From: Flavobacterium granuli
GTDB taxonomy: Bacteria; Bacteroidota; Bacteroidia; Flavobacteriales; Flavobacteriaceae
Length of the DNA: 64,000 bases
Assembly: GCF_900129705.1 (NCBI RefSeq)
Contig: NZ_FQWO01000010.1
Location: 1 to 64,000, forward strand
Direction: 5' to 3'
Shown in pieces: positions 1 through 9,494 of this stretch; position 1 is the first letter of the stretch, and each line of letters begins with the position of its first letter. A model generated the notes under the pieces. That model did not search any database, was not told the origin of the DNA, and saw nothing but the letters and a program-made list of their open reading frames with translations. The position numbers and the translations under genes were made by a program.

Positions 1-56
1 AGAACAACAAATTAAATTTCTAACCAAAAAGGCGATTGAATTAAATATGCAACTAA

Positions 57-533
57 TTGATATTTAACAATATAAATAAAAACGTCAATGGTAGTTTAGA
101 TGTGGTAATAGGAATTGCAGCTTCGGGAAATACTCCTTATGTTATTGGCGGATTAAAAAAAGCAAGAGAAAATAATATCATTACTGGAAGTATTTCCTGT
201 AATAGTGAAAGCCTGATTTCAAAAGAAGCTGATTATCCCATAGAATTGATTGTAGGCCCTGAATTCCTAACTGGAAGCACGAGAATGAAAGCCGGAACAT
301 CTCAAAAATTAGTCTTAAATATGATTTCAACATCGGTTATGATTAAACTAGGACGTATTTATGGCAACAAAATGATCGACATGCAATTATCTAATAAAAA
401 ACTGGTTCAAAGGGGAGTAGAAATGATCGTAGAAGAACTTCATATTGATGAAAAAATGGCATTAGAACTACTAAAAAAGCACAAAAGTGTTAGAGCTGTT
501 TTATTGGCCGAAAATAAAAATCTAGAAATATAA
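57..533 (+). CDS. murQ: N-acetylmuramic acid 6-phosphate etherase MurQ, N-terminal part missing or out of frame
   Basis: The reading frame matches the C-terminal half of MurQ, which removes the D-lactyl ether from MurNAc-6-phosphate to give GlcNAc-6-phosphate in the cytoplasm. The SIS-fold signature DVVIGIAASGNTPYVIGGL and the block GPEFLTGSTRMKAGTSQK, followed by LNMISTSVMIKLGRIYGNKM, are clear. MurQ is normally about 270-300 residues; only 158 can be read here. The only start in this frame is TTG at 57, just after an in-frame stop at 54-56, so about 130 N-terminal residues, including one catalytic glutamate region, are absent or in another frame. Frame 2 is open from the window start to a stop at 65-67, which fits a frameshift near base 60, but that stretch does not resemble MurQ convincingly. 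The family call is firm; intactness is doubtful. Confidence 0.8.
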   Translation: MIFNNINKNVNGSLDVVIGIAASGNTPYVIGGLKKARENNIITGSISCNSESLISKEADYPIELIVGPEFLTGSTRMKAGTSQKLVLNMISTSVMIKLGRIYGNKMIDMQLSNKKLVQRGVEMIVEELHIDEKMALELLKKHKSVRAVLLAENKNLEI

Positions 534-585
534 CAGCCCGAATTATAAAATCTGTCAATCATTTCCAAAAAACTAAAGATATAAA

Positions 586-2094
586 ATGACTCCAAGTGCA
601 ATTCTAATCCTGATCATCATCTATTTCGGTACATTATTCTACATCTCGCATAGAGTCAGTAGAAAAGATGATGGTAATGCTGCTTTTTTTACAGCCAATA
701 AAAACTCCAAATGGTATTTAGTTGCTTTTGGGATGATAGGAACCGCGCTTTCCGGAGTAACTTTTATATCTGTTCCGGGAGAAGTGGGTGCCGCGAGTGG
801 CGAACAATTCAAATATTTTCAGTTCGTATTGGGTAATGCTATCGGGTTTATAATAATCACAAAGTTATTGCTCCCGTTGTATTATCGAATGAATCTGACC
901 TCTATTTATGGATACATAGAACAGCGAATGGGGCTTTACAGCTATAAAACAGCAGCCTCTATTTTCCTAATCAGCAGAACCGTAAGCTCGGCTTTTCGAC
1001 TGTATTTAGTGGTAATTGTATTGCAACGTTTCGTATTTGATTATTACAACATACCCTTTGCATTGACCGTATTGATCTCTTTGCTTCTCATTTTTTCCTA
1101 CACTTACAGAGGCGGACTCAAAACAATTATTATAACGGATACTTTACAGACATTTTTCTTAGTTACTTCGGTTTTCCTGACCATTTATTTTATTTGCGAC
1201 AAGATGGATTTAAGTGCCATTGGCGCTTTCGAAGAAGTGAAAAACAGTAACTATTCAAAAATATTTTTCTTTGATGATTTTCTGGGAAGCAAATTCCATT
1301 TTGTAAAACAAATATTAGGAGGAATGTTTGTAACTATAGCCATGACTGGGCTCGATCAGGATTTAATGCAAAAAAACCTGAGCTGTAAGAACATTGGCGA
1401 AGCACAAAAAAACATGTTTACCTTTACCGGAATCTTCGTACTTATCAATATTTTCTTTTTGAGTGTTGGCGCCTTGCTATACATTTATGCCAATAAAAAC
1501 GGAATTGCAGTTCCGGTTGATTTAATTACAGGCAAACCAAGAACCGACTTACTTTTTCCTGAAATTGCATTGAATCATTTATCCATAATTCCGGCAATTA
1601 TCTTTTTATTAGGGATTATTGCGGCCACTTTTGCTACTACTGATTCGGCCCTGACAGCACTAACTACGTCTTTTTGCGTCGATTTTTTAGGTATGGACAA
1701 GACAGAGAATAGTACTAAAAAGAATTCGGTGCGCAAAAGACATTTTGTTCACCTTGGTTTTTCGGCTTTGGTGTTTTTTGTCATTCTCGTTTTTAATTCT
1801 ATCAATGACAGTTCAGTTGTAGGAATGATATTTAAGGTCGCTTCCTATACTTATGGACCTTTATTAGGATTATACGCCTTTGGATTGTTCCAAAAAACAA
1901 GAAATGTCAATGATAAATTAGTTCCATTTATATGTCTTCTGGCGCCTTTCCTTACTTATTTAATCAATGAAAACTCTAAAGTATTGTTTTCAGGTTACGT
2001 ATTTGACAATGAGCTGATTGTACTCAATGGATTATTGACTTATTTGGGATTGTATGTTACAAGTTCCCATTCAAATACAAGAATAAGTTTTTAG
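586..2094 (+). CDS. SSS-family sodium:solute symporter, probably for amino-sugar or MurNAc uptake
   Basis: A 502-residue polytopic inner-membrane protein with about 13 hydrophobic segments, the usual size for the sodium:solute symporter family. The N-terminal part has the family-typical glycine- and serine-rich second helix (GTALSGVTFISVPGEVGAA, about residues 50-68), and a late helix contains ATFATTDSALTALTTSF, the region that carries sodium ligands in this family. It lies 52 bp after murQ and 71 bp before the GH3/beta-lactamase lipoprotein, all on the same strand. From this context I infer uptake of MurNAc or another cell-wall sugar, comparable with the symporter next to murQ and murK in Tannerella forsythia. 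The sequence alone does not give the substrate. Confidence 0.85.
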   Translation: MTPSAILILIIIYFGTLFYISHRVSRKDDGNAAFFTANKNSKWYLVAFGMIGTALSGVTFISVPGEVGAASGEQFKYFQFVLGNAIGFIIITKLLLPLYYRMNLTSIYGYIEQRMGLYSYKTAASIFLISRTVSSAFRLYLVVIVLQRFVFDYYNIPFALTVLISLLLIFSYTYRGGLKTIIITDTLQTFFLVTSVFLTIYFICDKMDLSAIGAFEEVKNSNYSKIFFFDDFLGSKFHFVKQILGGMFVTIAMTGLDQDLMQKNLSCKNIGEAQKNMFTFTGIFVLINIFFLSVGALLYIYANKNGIAVPVDLITGKPRTDLLFPEIALNHLSIIPAIIFLLGIIAATFATTDSALTALTTSFCVDFLGMDKTENSTKKNSVRKRHFVHLGFSALVFFVILVFNSINDSSVVGMIFKVASYTYGPLLGLYAFGLFQKTRNVNDKLVPFICLLAPFLTYLINENSKVLFSGYVFDNELIVLNGLLTYLGLYVTSSHSNTRISF

Positions 2095-2165
2095 ACTTTC
2101 GAAAAAAAAACTTACTAATCAATTACAAACCAGCAATGAAACCCAGTTGCTAAAAAAATAATTAG

Positions 2166-5165
2166 ATGAAAGATTACCTTATAAAAATTAGCCTTTACAC
2201 CGCATTTTTATTTTTGATTACCAATTGTGCTATTTCCAAAAAAAACGATACGATAGCGACTTTGAAAAAAACTTCTTTGTTAGAAAACAACGACAATTAT
2301 ATAGCTAAGAAGAAATCTGAAAGAAAAAACTTTTTTAAAGATTCTGAAATTGAAGCTAAATGGGTAGACAGTATTTACAACAAAATGTCAGTTAAAGAAA
2401 AAATAGGTCAATTGTTTATGATATCGGCCTATTCTAACAGAGATTCAGTTCATGAAAAAGAAGTCAAAGCCCTAATAGAAGAGTACAAAGTAGGTGGTTT
2501 ACTTTTCTTTCAAGGAGGTCCAATGCGTCAGGCTCAATTAACTAATGCTTATCAGTCAAAATCTGATGTCCCGTTATTCGTAGCAATAGATGCTGAGTGG
2601 GGTTTAAACATGCGTTTAGATTCGACTTATCGTTATCCTTGGAATATGACTTTGGGCGCTATTGAAAATTTGAGTTTAATCGAGAATGTAGGAAGAAATA
2701 TGGCCAAGGAAAGTAAGAGAATGGGAATTCACTTCAATTTTGCCCCTGTATTGGACATCAACACCAATCCTAAAAACCCAATTATTGGTAACCGCTCTTT
2801 TGGTGAAAACAAAACCAATGTTAGTGAAAAGGCCATTGCTTTAATGAAAGGGGTACAAAGTCAAGGTGTTTTTAGCACCGGTAAACATTTTCCAGGTCAT
2901 GGAGACACTTCTGCTGATTCGCACCATACTTTGCCTTTAGTCGATTTTTCCAAAGAGCGAATTGACAAGGTTGAATTGTATCCCTACAAACGAATGTTTG
3001 ATGAAGGCTTAGTATCTGTGATGGTGGCTCATCTGAATATTCCAAGTTTAGAAACACAAGAAAATCATCCTTCCTCTGCATCTTACAATATAGTGACCAA
3101 TCTACTACAAAAACAATTGGGTTTCGAAGGATTGATTTTTACCGATGGATTAGCCATGAAAGGCGCTACTGATTTTCTAAGTCCTGGTGATCTGGAAGTG
3201 GCTGTAATTCTTGCTGGAAATGACATTTTACTTGGCCCAATTAACGTACCGGCTAGTTTTAAAAAACTGGAATCGGCCTATGCTGACGGAATAATTACCG
3301 AAGCTCGTTTAGCACATTCGGTAAAAAAAATATTGCGCTATAAATTTAAAGCAGGATTAAACAATTACAAACCCATAGACCTAAACAATTTACATGATGA
3401 CATCAATCCTTCAGAAAATGATGCTTTACATTATAAATTGTATGAAAACGCTATTACAGTTTTAAAAAATGATACCGAAATACTTCCTATTAAAAACTTA
3501 GATCAAAAAATTGCTTATGTAAAACTGGGAGATGATACCAACAGCACTTTTGTCAGTACGCTAAAAAAATATACCGAAGTAACAGAAGTAGCCAATTCTA
3601 ATATTGACAGCTTAAACCAAGAGTTAAAGAAATACAATACAGTTATAGTTGGTTTTCATAAAGTGAACAAAACTTGGGATAAACAAGAATTTACAGCAAC
3701 CGAATTACTATGGCTGCAAGAAATTGCAAAACACAACAAAGTGATTTTGGATATTTTTACAAAACCCTATTCTTTGTTGCCAATAACTAATTTTGATGAC
3801 ATTGAAGGACTAGTAGTTTCCTATCAAAACTCCGATATTAGCCAAATAGTTTCAGCCGAATTACTTTTTGGGGCTATCGATGCCAAAGGAAAATTACCGG
3901 TTTCCATCAATACCTCTTTTAAGGTCAATGATGGTCTAGCAACCGAAAAATTAAACCGCTTAGGATTTACGGCTCCTGAAAATGAAGATATGAATCCGCA
4001 TATTTTATCAAAAATTGATGCCATAGCTCAAAAAGCAATCGATGGCAGAATGGCACCTGGAATGCAAGTACTTGTGGCTCGAAAAGGAAATGTGATCTTC
4101 CAGAAATCCTATGGGCACCACAGCTATGACAATACTGTTAAAGTGTCAAATTCAGATTTATATGATGTCGCTTCAATTTCAAAAATGATCTCAACACTGC
4201 CTAATGTCATGCAATTGTACGATCAAAATAAAGTAAATCTCGATACCAAATTAAAAAAAATGGTTCCCATTTTTAAGAAAACAAACAAAAAAAACATCAG
4301 CTTCAAAGATTTACTAAGCCATTATGCCGGACTTCAAGCCTGGATTCCATTTTACAAAGCAACCTTAGACGCTCAGAATAAGCCTTTGGTAAAATATTAC
4401 CGTAAAGTGGCCGATAGTCAATTTTCAACAAAAGTGGCCGACAGTCTTTTTATTAGAAATGACTATCACGACACTATTATGAAAATCATTGCTGATAGCC
4501 CTTTATCGCTCAAAAAAGAATACAAATACAGTGATTTTACCTTCATCATCCTGAAAGAATATTTGGAAAAGAAGACTAAAAAGAGATTAGATGTTCTGAG
4601 TCAACAAAATTTCTACAACACTTTAGGGATGAACAATACCCTTTACAATCCCTTAGAAAAATTTGATAAAAATAATATTGCGCCTACTGAAATTGATACT
4701 TATTTTAGACATCAAGTTGTTCAGGGCTATGTTCATGACATGGCTGCAGCAATGGAGGGCGGAATAGCGGGTCATGCCGGAATTTTTTCAAATGCCATGG
4801 ATGTTGCTAAAATGATGCAACTGTTTTTACAAAAAGGCAATTATGGTAATAAACAATATTTTTCCGAAAAGACATTCGATGCCTTCAATACCTGCTATTA
4901 CAGTAATGAAGGTGTTCAAAGAGGTTTAGGTTTTGATAAAAGAATAAACAAAGACGGCCCTACCTGTTCCTGCGTTTCTTCATCCAGTTTTGGTCATACC
5001 GGATTCACCGGAAACATTGCTTGGGTTGACCCGGAAACAGAGATTGTCTACATATTTTTATCAAATAGAACCTATCCAGAAGTGACTGCTGAGGGAAATA
5101 AATTAGCGAAAGAGAAAATCAGAGAAGATATTCAGAAAATAATTCAGGAAGCAATCATTAAATAA
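2166..5165 (+). CDS. Lipoprotein fusion: GH3 N-acetylglucosaminidase-like domain plus beta-lactamase-like serine hydrolase
   Basis: This 999-residue protein begins with a lipoprotein signal (hydrophobic stretch 5-20, lipobox LITNC with Cys21). Residues about 65-400 are a GH3 TIM barrel of the NagZ type: KHFPGHG at 240-246 followed by DSH at 251-253 (the histidine-aspartate loop of NagZ-like enzymes) and GLIFTDG with the likely nucleophile Asp327. Residues about 400-600 resemble the GH3 C-terminal alpha/beta domain. Residues about 610-990 are a class C beta-lactamase/DD-peptidase fold: SISK at 670-673, YSD near 788-790 and HTGFTG near the C terminus. A known Bacteroidota architecture. In this cluster it probably trims muropeptides at the cell surface or in the periplasm, removing GlcNAc and perhaps hydrolysing stem peptides. 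Substrate is inferred. Confidence 0.9.
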   Translation: MKDYLIKISLYTAFLFLITNCAISKKNDTIATLKKTSLLENNDNYIAKKKSERKNFFKDSEIEAKWVDSIYNKMSVKEKIGQLFMISAYSNRDSVHEKEVKALIEEYKVGGLLFFQGGPMRQAQLTNAYQSKSDVPLFVAIDAEWGLNMRLDSTYRYPWNMTLGAIENLSLIENVGRNMAKESKRMGIHFNFAPVLDINTNPKNPIIGNRSFGENKTNVSEKAIALMKGVQSQGVFSTGKHFPGHGDTSADSHHTLPLVDFSKERIDKVELYPYKRMFDEGLVSVMVAHLNIPSLETQENHPSSASYNIVTNLLQKQLGFEGLIFTDGLAMKGATDFLSPGDLEVAVILAGNDILLGPINVPASFKKLESAYADGIITEARLAHSVKKILRYKFKAGLNNYKPIDLNNLHDDINPSENDALHYKLYENAITVLKNDTEILPIKNLDQKIAYVKLGDDTNSTFVSTLKKYTEVTEVANSNIDSLNQELKKYNTVIVGFHKVNKTWDKQEFTATELLWLQEIAKHNKVILDIFTKPYSLLPITNFDDIEGLVVSYQNSDISQIVSAELLFGAIDAKGKLPVSINTSFKVNDGLATEKLNRLGFTAPENEDMNPHILSKIDAIAQKAIDGRMAPGMQVLVARKGNVIFQKSYGHHSYDNTVKVSNSDLYDVASISKMISTLPNVMQLYDQNKVNLDTKLKKMVPIFKKTNKKNISFKDLLSHYAGLQAWIPFYKATLDAQNKPLVKYYRKVADSQFSTKVADSLFIRNDYHDTIMKIIADSPLSLKKEYKYSDFTFIILKEYLEKKTKKRLDVLSQQNFYNTLGMNNTLYNPLEKFDKNNIAPTEIDTYFRHQVVQGYVHDMAAAMEGGIAGHAGIFSNAMDVAKMMQLFLQKGNYGNKQYFSEKTFDAFNTCYYSNEGVQRGLGFDKRINKDGPTCSCVSSSSFGHTGFTGNIAWVDPETEIVYIFLSNRTYPEVTAEGNKLAKEKIREDIQKIIQEAIIK

Positions 5166-5234
5166 AAACACTTCTATATATTTAGAAATTGACAAAACAA
5201 TCCAAATTGTAAATAACAGCTTAAAAATTGAATC

Positions 5235-6443
5235 ATGAACGCAAATCTGGAATCACTGTATAAAATTGCCCAAAAACCTTCCCGAACTATTATTGGATTA
5301 ATGTCCGGCACTTCTTTGGACGGTCTCGACGTGGCTTTATGTACAATTTCAGGTTCTGGTGAGCATACAGAGGTTCAATTAGTTCAATTTGATACTGTAG
5401 ATTATTCGGAAGAAACCAAGTCAGAAATAAGAAAGGTCTTTGCCAAACAAACCATTGATTTTCAGAAACTAGTTTTATTGAATGAATGGATTGGACTGCT
5501 TCACGCCAATATCATTCTGGATTGCCTAAACCGTTGGGCGATCCCAACTAACAAAGTTGATTTGGTAGCTTCTCATGGACAAACCGTTTTTCATGCCCCA
5601 AAGATTTTGCACCAACAGCAAAAATTTCCAAATGCCACTTTACAAATTGGAGATGGAGATCACATTGCCGTCAAAACAGGAATTATCACCATTTCAGACT
5701 TCAGACAAAAACATCTGGCTGCAGGTGGTGAAGGCGCTCCACTGGCAGTTTACGGTGACTATTTCCTTTTTGGAAAAAAAGGCGAAAATCGTATCATGCT
5801 CAACATGGGTGGTATCGCTAATTTTACCTATTTGCCCTCCAATAGAAAGCCCGAAGAAGTTTTTGTTACCGATACCGGAACTGGAAACACCTTAATTGAT
5901 GCTTTTACCAGAATATATTTTCCTGATAAATCCTATGATAAAGATGCTGAAATTGCTAAAAAAGGGACTGTAAATTATTCTCTTCTGACCGCTTTAAAAT
6001 CGGACGAATTCTTCCAAAAGCCTTTTCCAAAAACTACCGGTCCCGAACTTTTTAATGTAGAATATGTACGAAAAGCACAAAGCCAAAGCAATACAACCAC
6101 TATTTCCGTTCCGGATTTATTGGCAACATTAACAAGGTTTTCTGCCGAAACCATTGCAGCAGCGATACGTTCCACTATTGACAACTCAACAGATCCTGCT
6201 GAAAGCTTTACGATCTATATGTCTGGTGGAGGCGCTCACAATCCGTTATTAGTTGAAGGATTAAAAGAATTATTGCCTTGTCCTTTTTCCACAACAGATG
6301 CTTTAGGCATTTCAGGAGATGCCAAAGAAGCGATATTGTTTGCCGTTTTAGCCAATGAAACGGTTTCTGGTGGCCATTCTGATTTTGGAATACGCAAAGG
6401 AGTTCCTTCTGTATCTATGGGGAAAATTTCGTTCCCCAATTAA
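5235..6443 (+). CDS. anmK: Anhydro-N-acetylmuramic acid kinase
   Basis: AnmK opens the 1,6-anhydro ring of anhydroMurNAc and phosphorylates it with ATP to MurNAc-6-phosphate, the substrate of MurQ. The 402-residue protein has the ASKHA-type phosphate loop GLMSGTSLDGLDVAL (about residues 21-35), the SHGQTVFH block, FRQKHLAAGGEGAPL, NMGGIANFT and the late glycine motif YMSGGGAHNPLL. It is slightly longer than E. coli AnmK (369 residues). The ATG at 5235 is the first in frame and leaves a 69-bp gap after the GH3 fusion gene. Its place among murQ, symporter, AmpG-like and NagZ-like genes makes a complete anhydroMurNAc salvage route. Confidence 0.95.
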   Translation: MNANLESLYKIAQKPSRTIIGLMSGTSLDGLDVALCTISGSGEHTEVQLVQFDTVDYSEETKSEIRKVFAKQTIDFQKLVLLNEWIGLLHANIILDCLNRWAIPTNKVDLVASHGQTVFHAPKILHQQQKFPNATLQIGDGDHIAVKTGIITISDFRQKHLAAGGEGAPLAVYGDYFLFGKKGENRIMLNMGGIANFTYLPSNRKPEEVFVTDTGTGNTLIDAFTRIYFPDKSYDKDAEIAKKGTVNYSLLTALKSDEFFQKPFPKTTGPELFNVEYVRKAQSQSNTTTISVPDLLATLTRFSAETIAAAIRSTIDNSTDPAESFTIYMSGGGAHNPLLVEGLKELLPCPFSTTDALGISGDAKEAILFAVLANETVSGGHSDFGIRKGVPSVSMGKISFPN

Positions 6444-6504
6444 AAACTAACGAATTATTAAAAACTGTATCCTTTTAATAATTACTAAAACCAAAAAGCA
6501 ACCC

Positions 6505-7776
6505 ATGACAAGAGAACGTTTAATTTCACTAGATGTATTTAGAGGATTTACTATTTTATTAATGACTATTGTCAACAATCCGGGAAGTTGGGCTGCCATT
6601 TATCCTCCTTTAGCTCATGCAGAATGGCATGGCTGTACTCCTACTGATTTAGTTTTTCCTTTTTTTATTTTTATCATGGGGACTGCAATCCCTTTTGCAA
6701 TGCCGACGAAACATTTGGACTTTGCTGTCTTTAATAAAATAATCGTACGCTCCTTACGTATTTTCTGTTTAGGGCTATTCTTAAATTATTTTAGCAAAAT
6801 CCAATTATTAGGTTTAGAAGGAATCGCTCTATTAGCTGCCCGATTAATGATCACTTTTGCCGTTGCTTACGCTCTTTTAGGAAACTTTAGTTTAAAAATT
6901 AAGACCTATCTTGTTTTTGGAATTTTCGCAATCCTACTATTATTGGCATACAGCCCAATGGAAGAATTTCAGAACGTAAGATTGCCTGGCGTTTTACAGC
7001 GAATAGGAATTGTCTATTTTTTTACCGCTCTTTTGTATTTAAAATCAAATCTAAAAACACAACTCCTAGTTGCGGCTTTCCTTTTATTAGGATATTGGAT
7101 TCTAATGGCATTTATCCCAGTCCCTGGATTTGGCGTAGCCAATTTTGAAAAAGGAACTAATTTAGCTGCTTGGCTAGACAATTTAGTTTTAAACGGACAT
7201 CTATGGAGTTCTTCTAAAACTTGGGACCCTGAAGGAATCCTGAGTACAATACCAGCCATTGCTACAGGGATTTTCGGAATGTTTGTAGGACAAATGCTAA
7301 ACTTACAAACTAGCAAAATGGAAATAATCAAGAAAATAACCTTCATAGGAATCACATTGCTAGTTTTAGGTTTGCTTTGGAACACCATCTTCCCTATCAA
7401 TAAATCGCTTTGGACAAGTTCTTATGCGTTGTACACTGCCGGTATAGCAACTTTATGCTTAACCTTATTATACTATATTATAGATATTGCAAACTATAAA
7501 AAATGGACTCCATTATTTTTATTTTGGGGTGTAAATCCCATGATTGTGTTTTTCTTTTCAGGTATAATTCCAAGAGTTTTATCGGCAATCAACATTCAAA
7601 ACCCAGAAATATCCGGCGAACAAATCAATCTTCAAAGCTTCTTATATCAATTTTATATCGTCCCCCTTTTTAGCAACCCAATGAATGCTTCATTAATGTT
7701 TGCTTTAATATATGCTGTATTTTGGTCTCTAATCCTATGGTGGCTTTACACCAAAAAAATAATTTTTAAAGTTTAA
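6505..7776 (+). CDS. NagX-like/DUF5009 membrane protein related to heparan-alpha-glucosaminide N-acetyltransferase
   Basis: A 423-residue membrane protein with about 10-12 hydrophobic segments. The N terminus RLISLDVFRGFTILLMTIVN is the signature of the COG4299/DUF5009 family, whose eukaryotic relative moves acetyl groups across the lysosomal membrane onto glucosamine. The following conserved block has His and Asp residues (AEWHGCTPTDLVFPFFIFIMG). Bacterial members often sit in GlcNAc or cell-wall sugar clusters (nagX), and this one is 61 bp downstream of anmK. An acyl-transfer or sugar-handling role in the inner membrane is inferred from family and context; the real activity of bacterial members is not settled. 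Confidence 0.85.
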   Translation: MTRERLISLDVFRGFTILLMTIVNNPGSWAAIYPPLAHAEWHGCTPTDLVFPFFIFIMGTAIPFAMPTKHLDFAVFNKIIVRSLRIFCLGLFLNYFSKIQLLGLEGIALLAARLMITFAVAYALLGNFSLKIKTYLVFGIFAILLLLAYSPMEEFQNVRLPGVLQRIGIVYFFTALLYLKSNLKTQLLVAAFLLLGYWILMAFIPVPGFGVANFEKGTNLAAWLDNLVLNGHLWSSSKTWDPEGILSTIPAIATGIFGMFVGQMLNLQTSKMEIIKKITFIGITLLVLGLLWNTIFPINKSLWTSSYALYTAGIATLCLTLLYYIIDIANYKKWTPLFLFWGVNPMIVFFFSGIIPRVLSAINIQNPEISGEQINLQSFLYQFYIVPLFSNPMNASLMFALIYAVFWSLILWWLYTKKIIFKV

Positions 7777-7931
7777 TTCCAAAAAAGTAAATATAGATTT
7801 CTATTTTACATCCACTGATAGTATTTTGGCAAAGAAATTGTGATAAATAAAGAATTGAATTTTTAGGAGTTCGATATCTTATAAATCTCATTAAAAAAAC
7901 TATTTTTGATTTCCATAAAACATTCCAATCA

Positions 7932-9494
7932 ATGAATCCAAAAAACTTTATTCTACTGTTACTTCCCTTGCTTCTATTGTCTTTTTCAAATGGAAATGCG
8001 CAGGAAAAATTGATGCATCCCAAAAACGAATTTAGAGCCGTTTGGATTGCTACTGTTGTAAATATTGATTGGCCAAAAGCTGGCACTGATCCCGTAGAGA
8101 AACAAAAAGCAGATTACCTTGAAATTCTGAATACTTATAAAAAGTTAAATTACAATGCCGTTATTGTACAAATACGCAGTGTAGGTGATGCTTTTTACCC
8201 TTCAAAACTAGCCCCTTGGTCTAAATATTTGACTGGAAAAGAAGGACAGGCACCCAATCCCTATTTTGATCCACTGGAATGGATGATTACCGAAGCACAC
8301 AATAGAGGTTTTGAGTTTCATGCCTGGTTGAACCCTTATCGCGCCACGATGGATTTAAAAACAGAGGTTTTAAGTCCTGACCATGATTATTTTAAACATC
8401 CGGAATGGATGATCAAATACGGCGGAAAATACTACTATAATCCTGCTCTGCCGGAAGTTCAAACTCACTTGATTGCCGTTGTTGATGAGGTGGTTAGAAA
8501 CTATGATATTGACGCCATTCATTTTGACGATTATTTTTATCCATATAAAATTGCAGGAGAAAACTTTAACGATACGGAGTCTTTCAAAAAATACGGCAAC
8601 GGAATGAAATTAGATGATTGGAGACGTTTGAATGTCAATAATTTTGTAAAATATACCTCTTATTCAATAAAAAGCATCAAACCTTGGGTACAGTTTGGCA
8701 TCAGTCCGTTTGGGGTTTGGCGTAATAAATCCGTGGATCCAAAAGGTTCTGATACGCAAGCAGGACAAACCAATTATGATGATTTATTTGCCGATCCAAT
8801 GGAATGGATGGAACACAGCTGGATTGATTATCTTTTGCCGCAATTGTATTGGAGTTTAGATCACCGTACAGCTTCTTATTCGAAACTAATAAAATGGTGG
8901 TCCGAAAATTCTAAAAACACCGCGGTATATATTGGAAACGGAAGCTATAAAGTAAATGCCGATTCTGATAAACGATGGAACAATCCTAGTGAAATACCTA
9001 ACCAAATCGATGTGACCCGATCGTATCAGAACATTAATGGAAATGCTTTTTTTAGTGCCAAATCATTTGTTAATAAAAACAAAGCCGTAACAAAACTATT
9101 GACCGAGAATCAATATAAATATCCTGCTCTTCCTTATGTGGTTCCTAACTCTCGAAAAATAGTTATGGATAAACCAACTGTTTGCAACACCACAAAGACC
9201 GATAGCACTACTACGTATACACTCAATTATCCGCTAAACGGAATGCAGCGATATGTAATGGTTTATGGAGCTAAAAACAATACTGAAATTGATGTGAATG
9301 ATCCTAGTCAGATTATCGATAAGATAGCATTCAAAGAGAAAAAAGACAGCATTGACATCGTTATCAAAAAAAATGATTTAGATCCAACTTATGCTTATGC
9401 CCTTTCTTTTATTGATTATTATGGCAATGAAAGTGAAGCCACTTTATTGCATACGCCAACAGAGACAAAAACCATTCAACACCATTCAAAATAA
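7932..9494 (+). CDS. Exported glycoside hydrolase-like protein, GHL10 (DUF187) family
   Basis: A 520-residue protein with a signal peptide (MNPKNFILLLLPLLLLSFS, cleavage probably after NAQ). It contains the GHL10 family marks: EFRAVWIATVVNIDWP near the start of the mature protein, IVQIRSVGDAFYPSKLAPWS, FHAWLNPYRA, AIHFDDYFYPY and a late WSLDHRTASY. GHL10 has a predicted TIM-barrel fold; the acidic pair in HFDDYF is a candidate catalytic site. C-terminal residues about 400-515 look like a beta-sandwich. It overlaps the next gene by one base (TAATG), so it is co-translated with the AmpG-like permease. A role in clipping peptidoglycan glycan strands outside the inner membrane is inferred from the neighbours. 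The 155-bp gap upstream could hold a secondary promoter, but I see no convincing one. Confidence 0.88.
   Translation: MNPKNFILLLLPLLLLSFSNGNAQEKLMHPKNEFRAVWIATVVNIDWPKAGTDPVEKQKADYLEILNTYKKLNYNAVIVQIRSVGDAFYPSKLAPWSKYLTGKEGQAPNPYFDPLEWMITEAHNRGFEFHAWLNPYRATMDLKTEVLSPDHDYFKHPEWMIKYGGKYYYNPALPEVQTHLIAVVDEVVRNYDIDAIHFDDYFYPYKIAGENFNDTESFKKYGNGMKLDDWRRLNVNNFVKYTSYSIKSIKPWVQFGISPFGVWRNKSVDPKGSDTQAGQTNYDDLFADPMEWMEHSWIDYLLPQLYWSLDHRTASYSKLIKWWSENSKNTAVYIGNGSYKVNADSDKRWNNPSEIPNQIDVTRSYQNINGNAFFSAKSFVNKNKAVTKLLTENQYKYPALPYVVPNSRKIVMDKPTVCNTTKTDSTTTYTLNYPLNGMQRYVMVYGAKNNTEIDVNDPSQIIDKIAFKEKKDSIDIVIKKNDLDPTYAYALSFIDYYGNESEATLLHTPTETKTIQHHSK

Noticed and set aside
5575..5895. 106-residue frame within anmK
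   Set aside because: Frame shadow inside a strongly conserved kinase gene.
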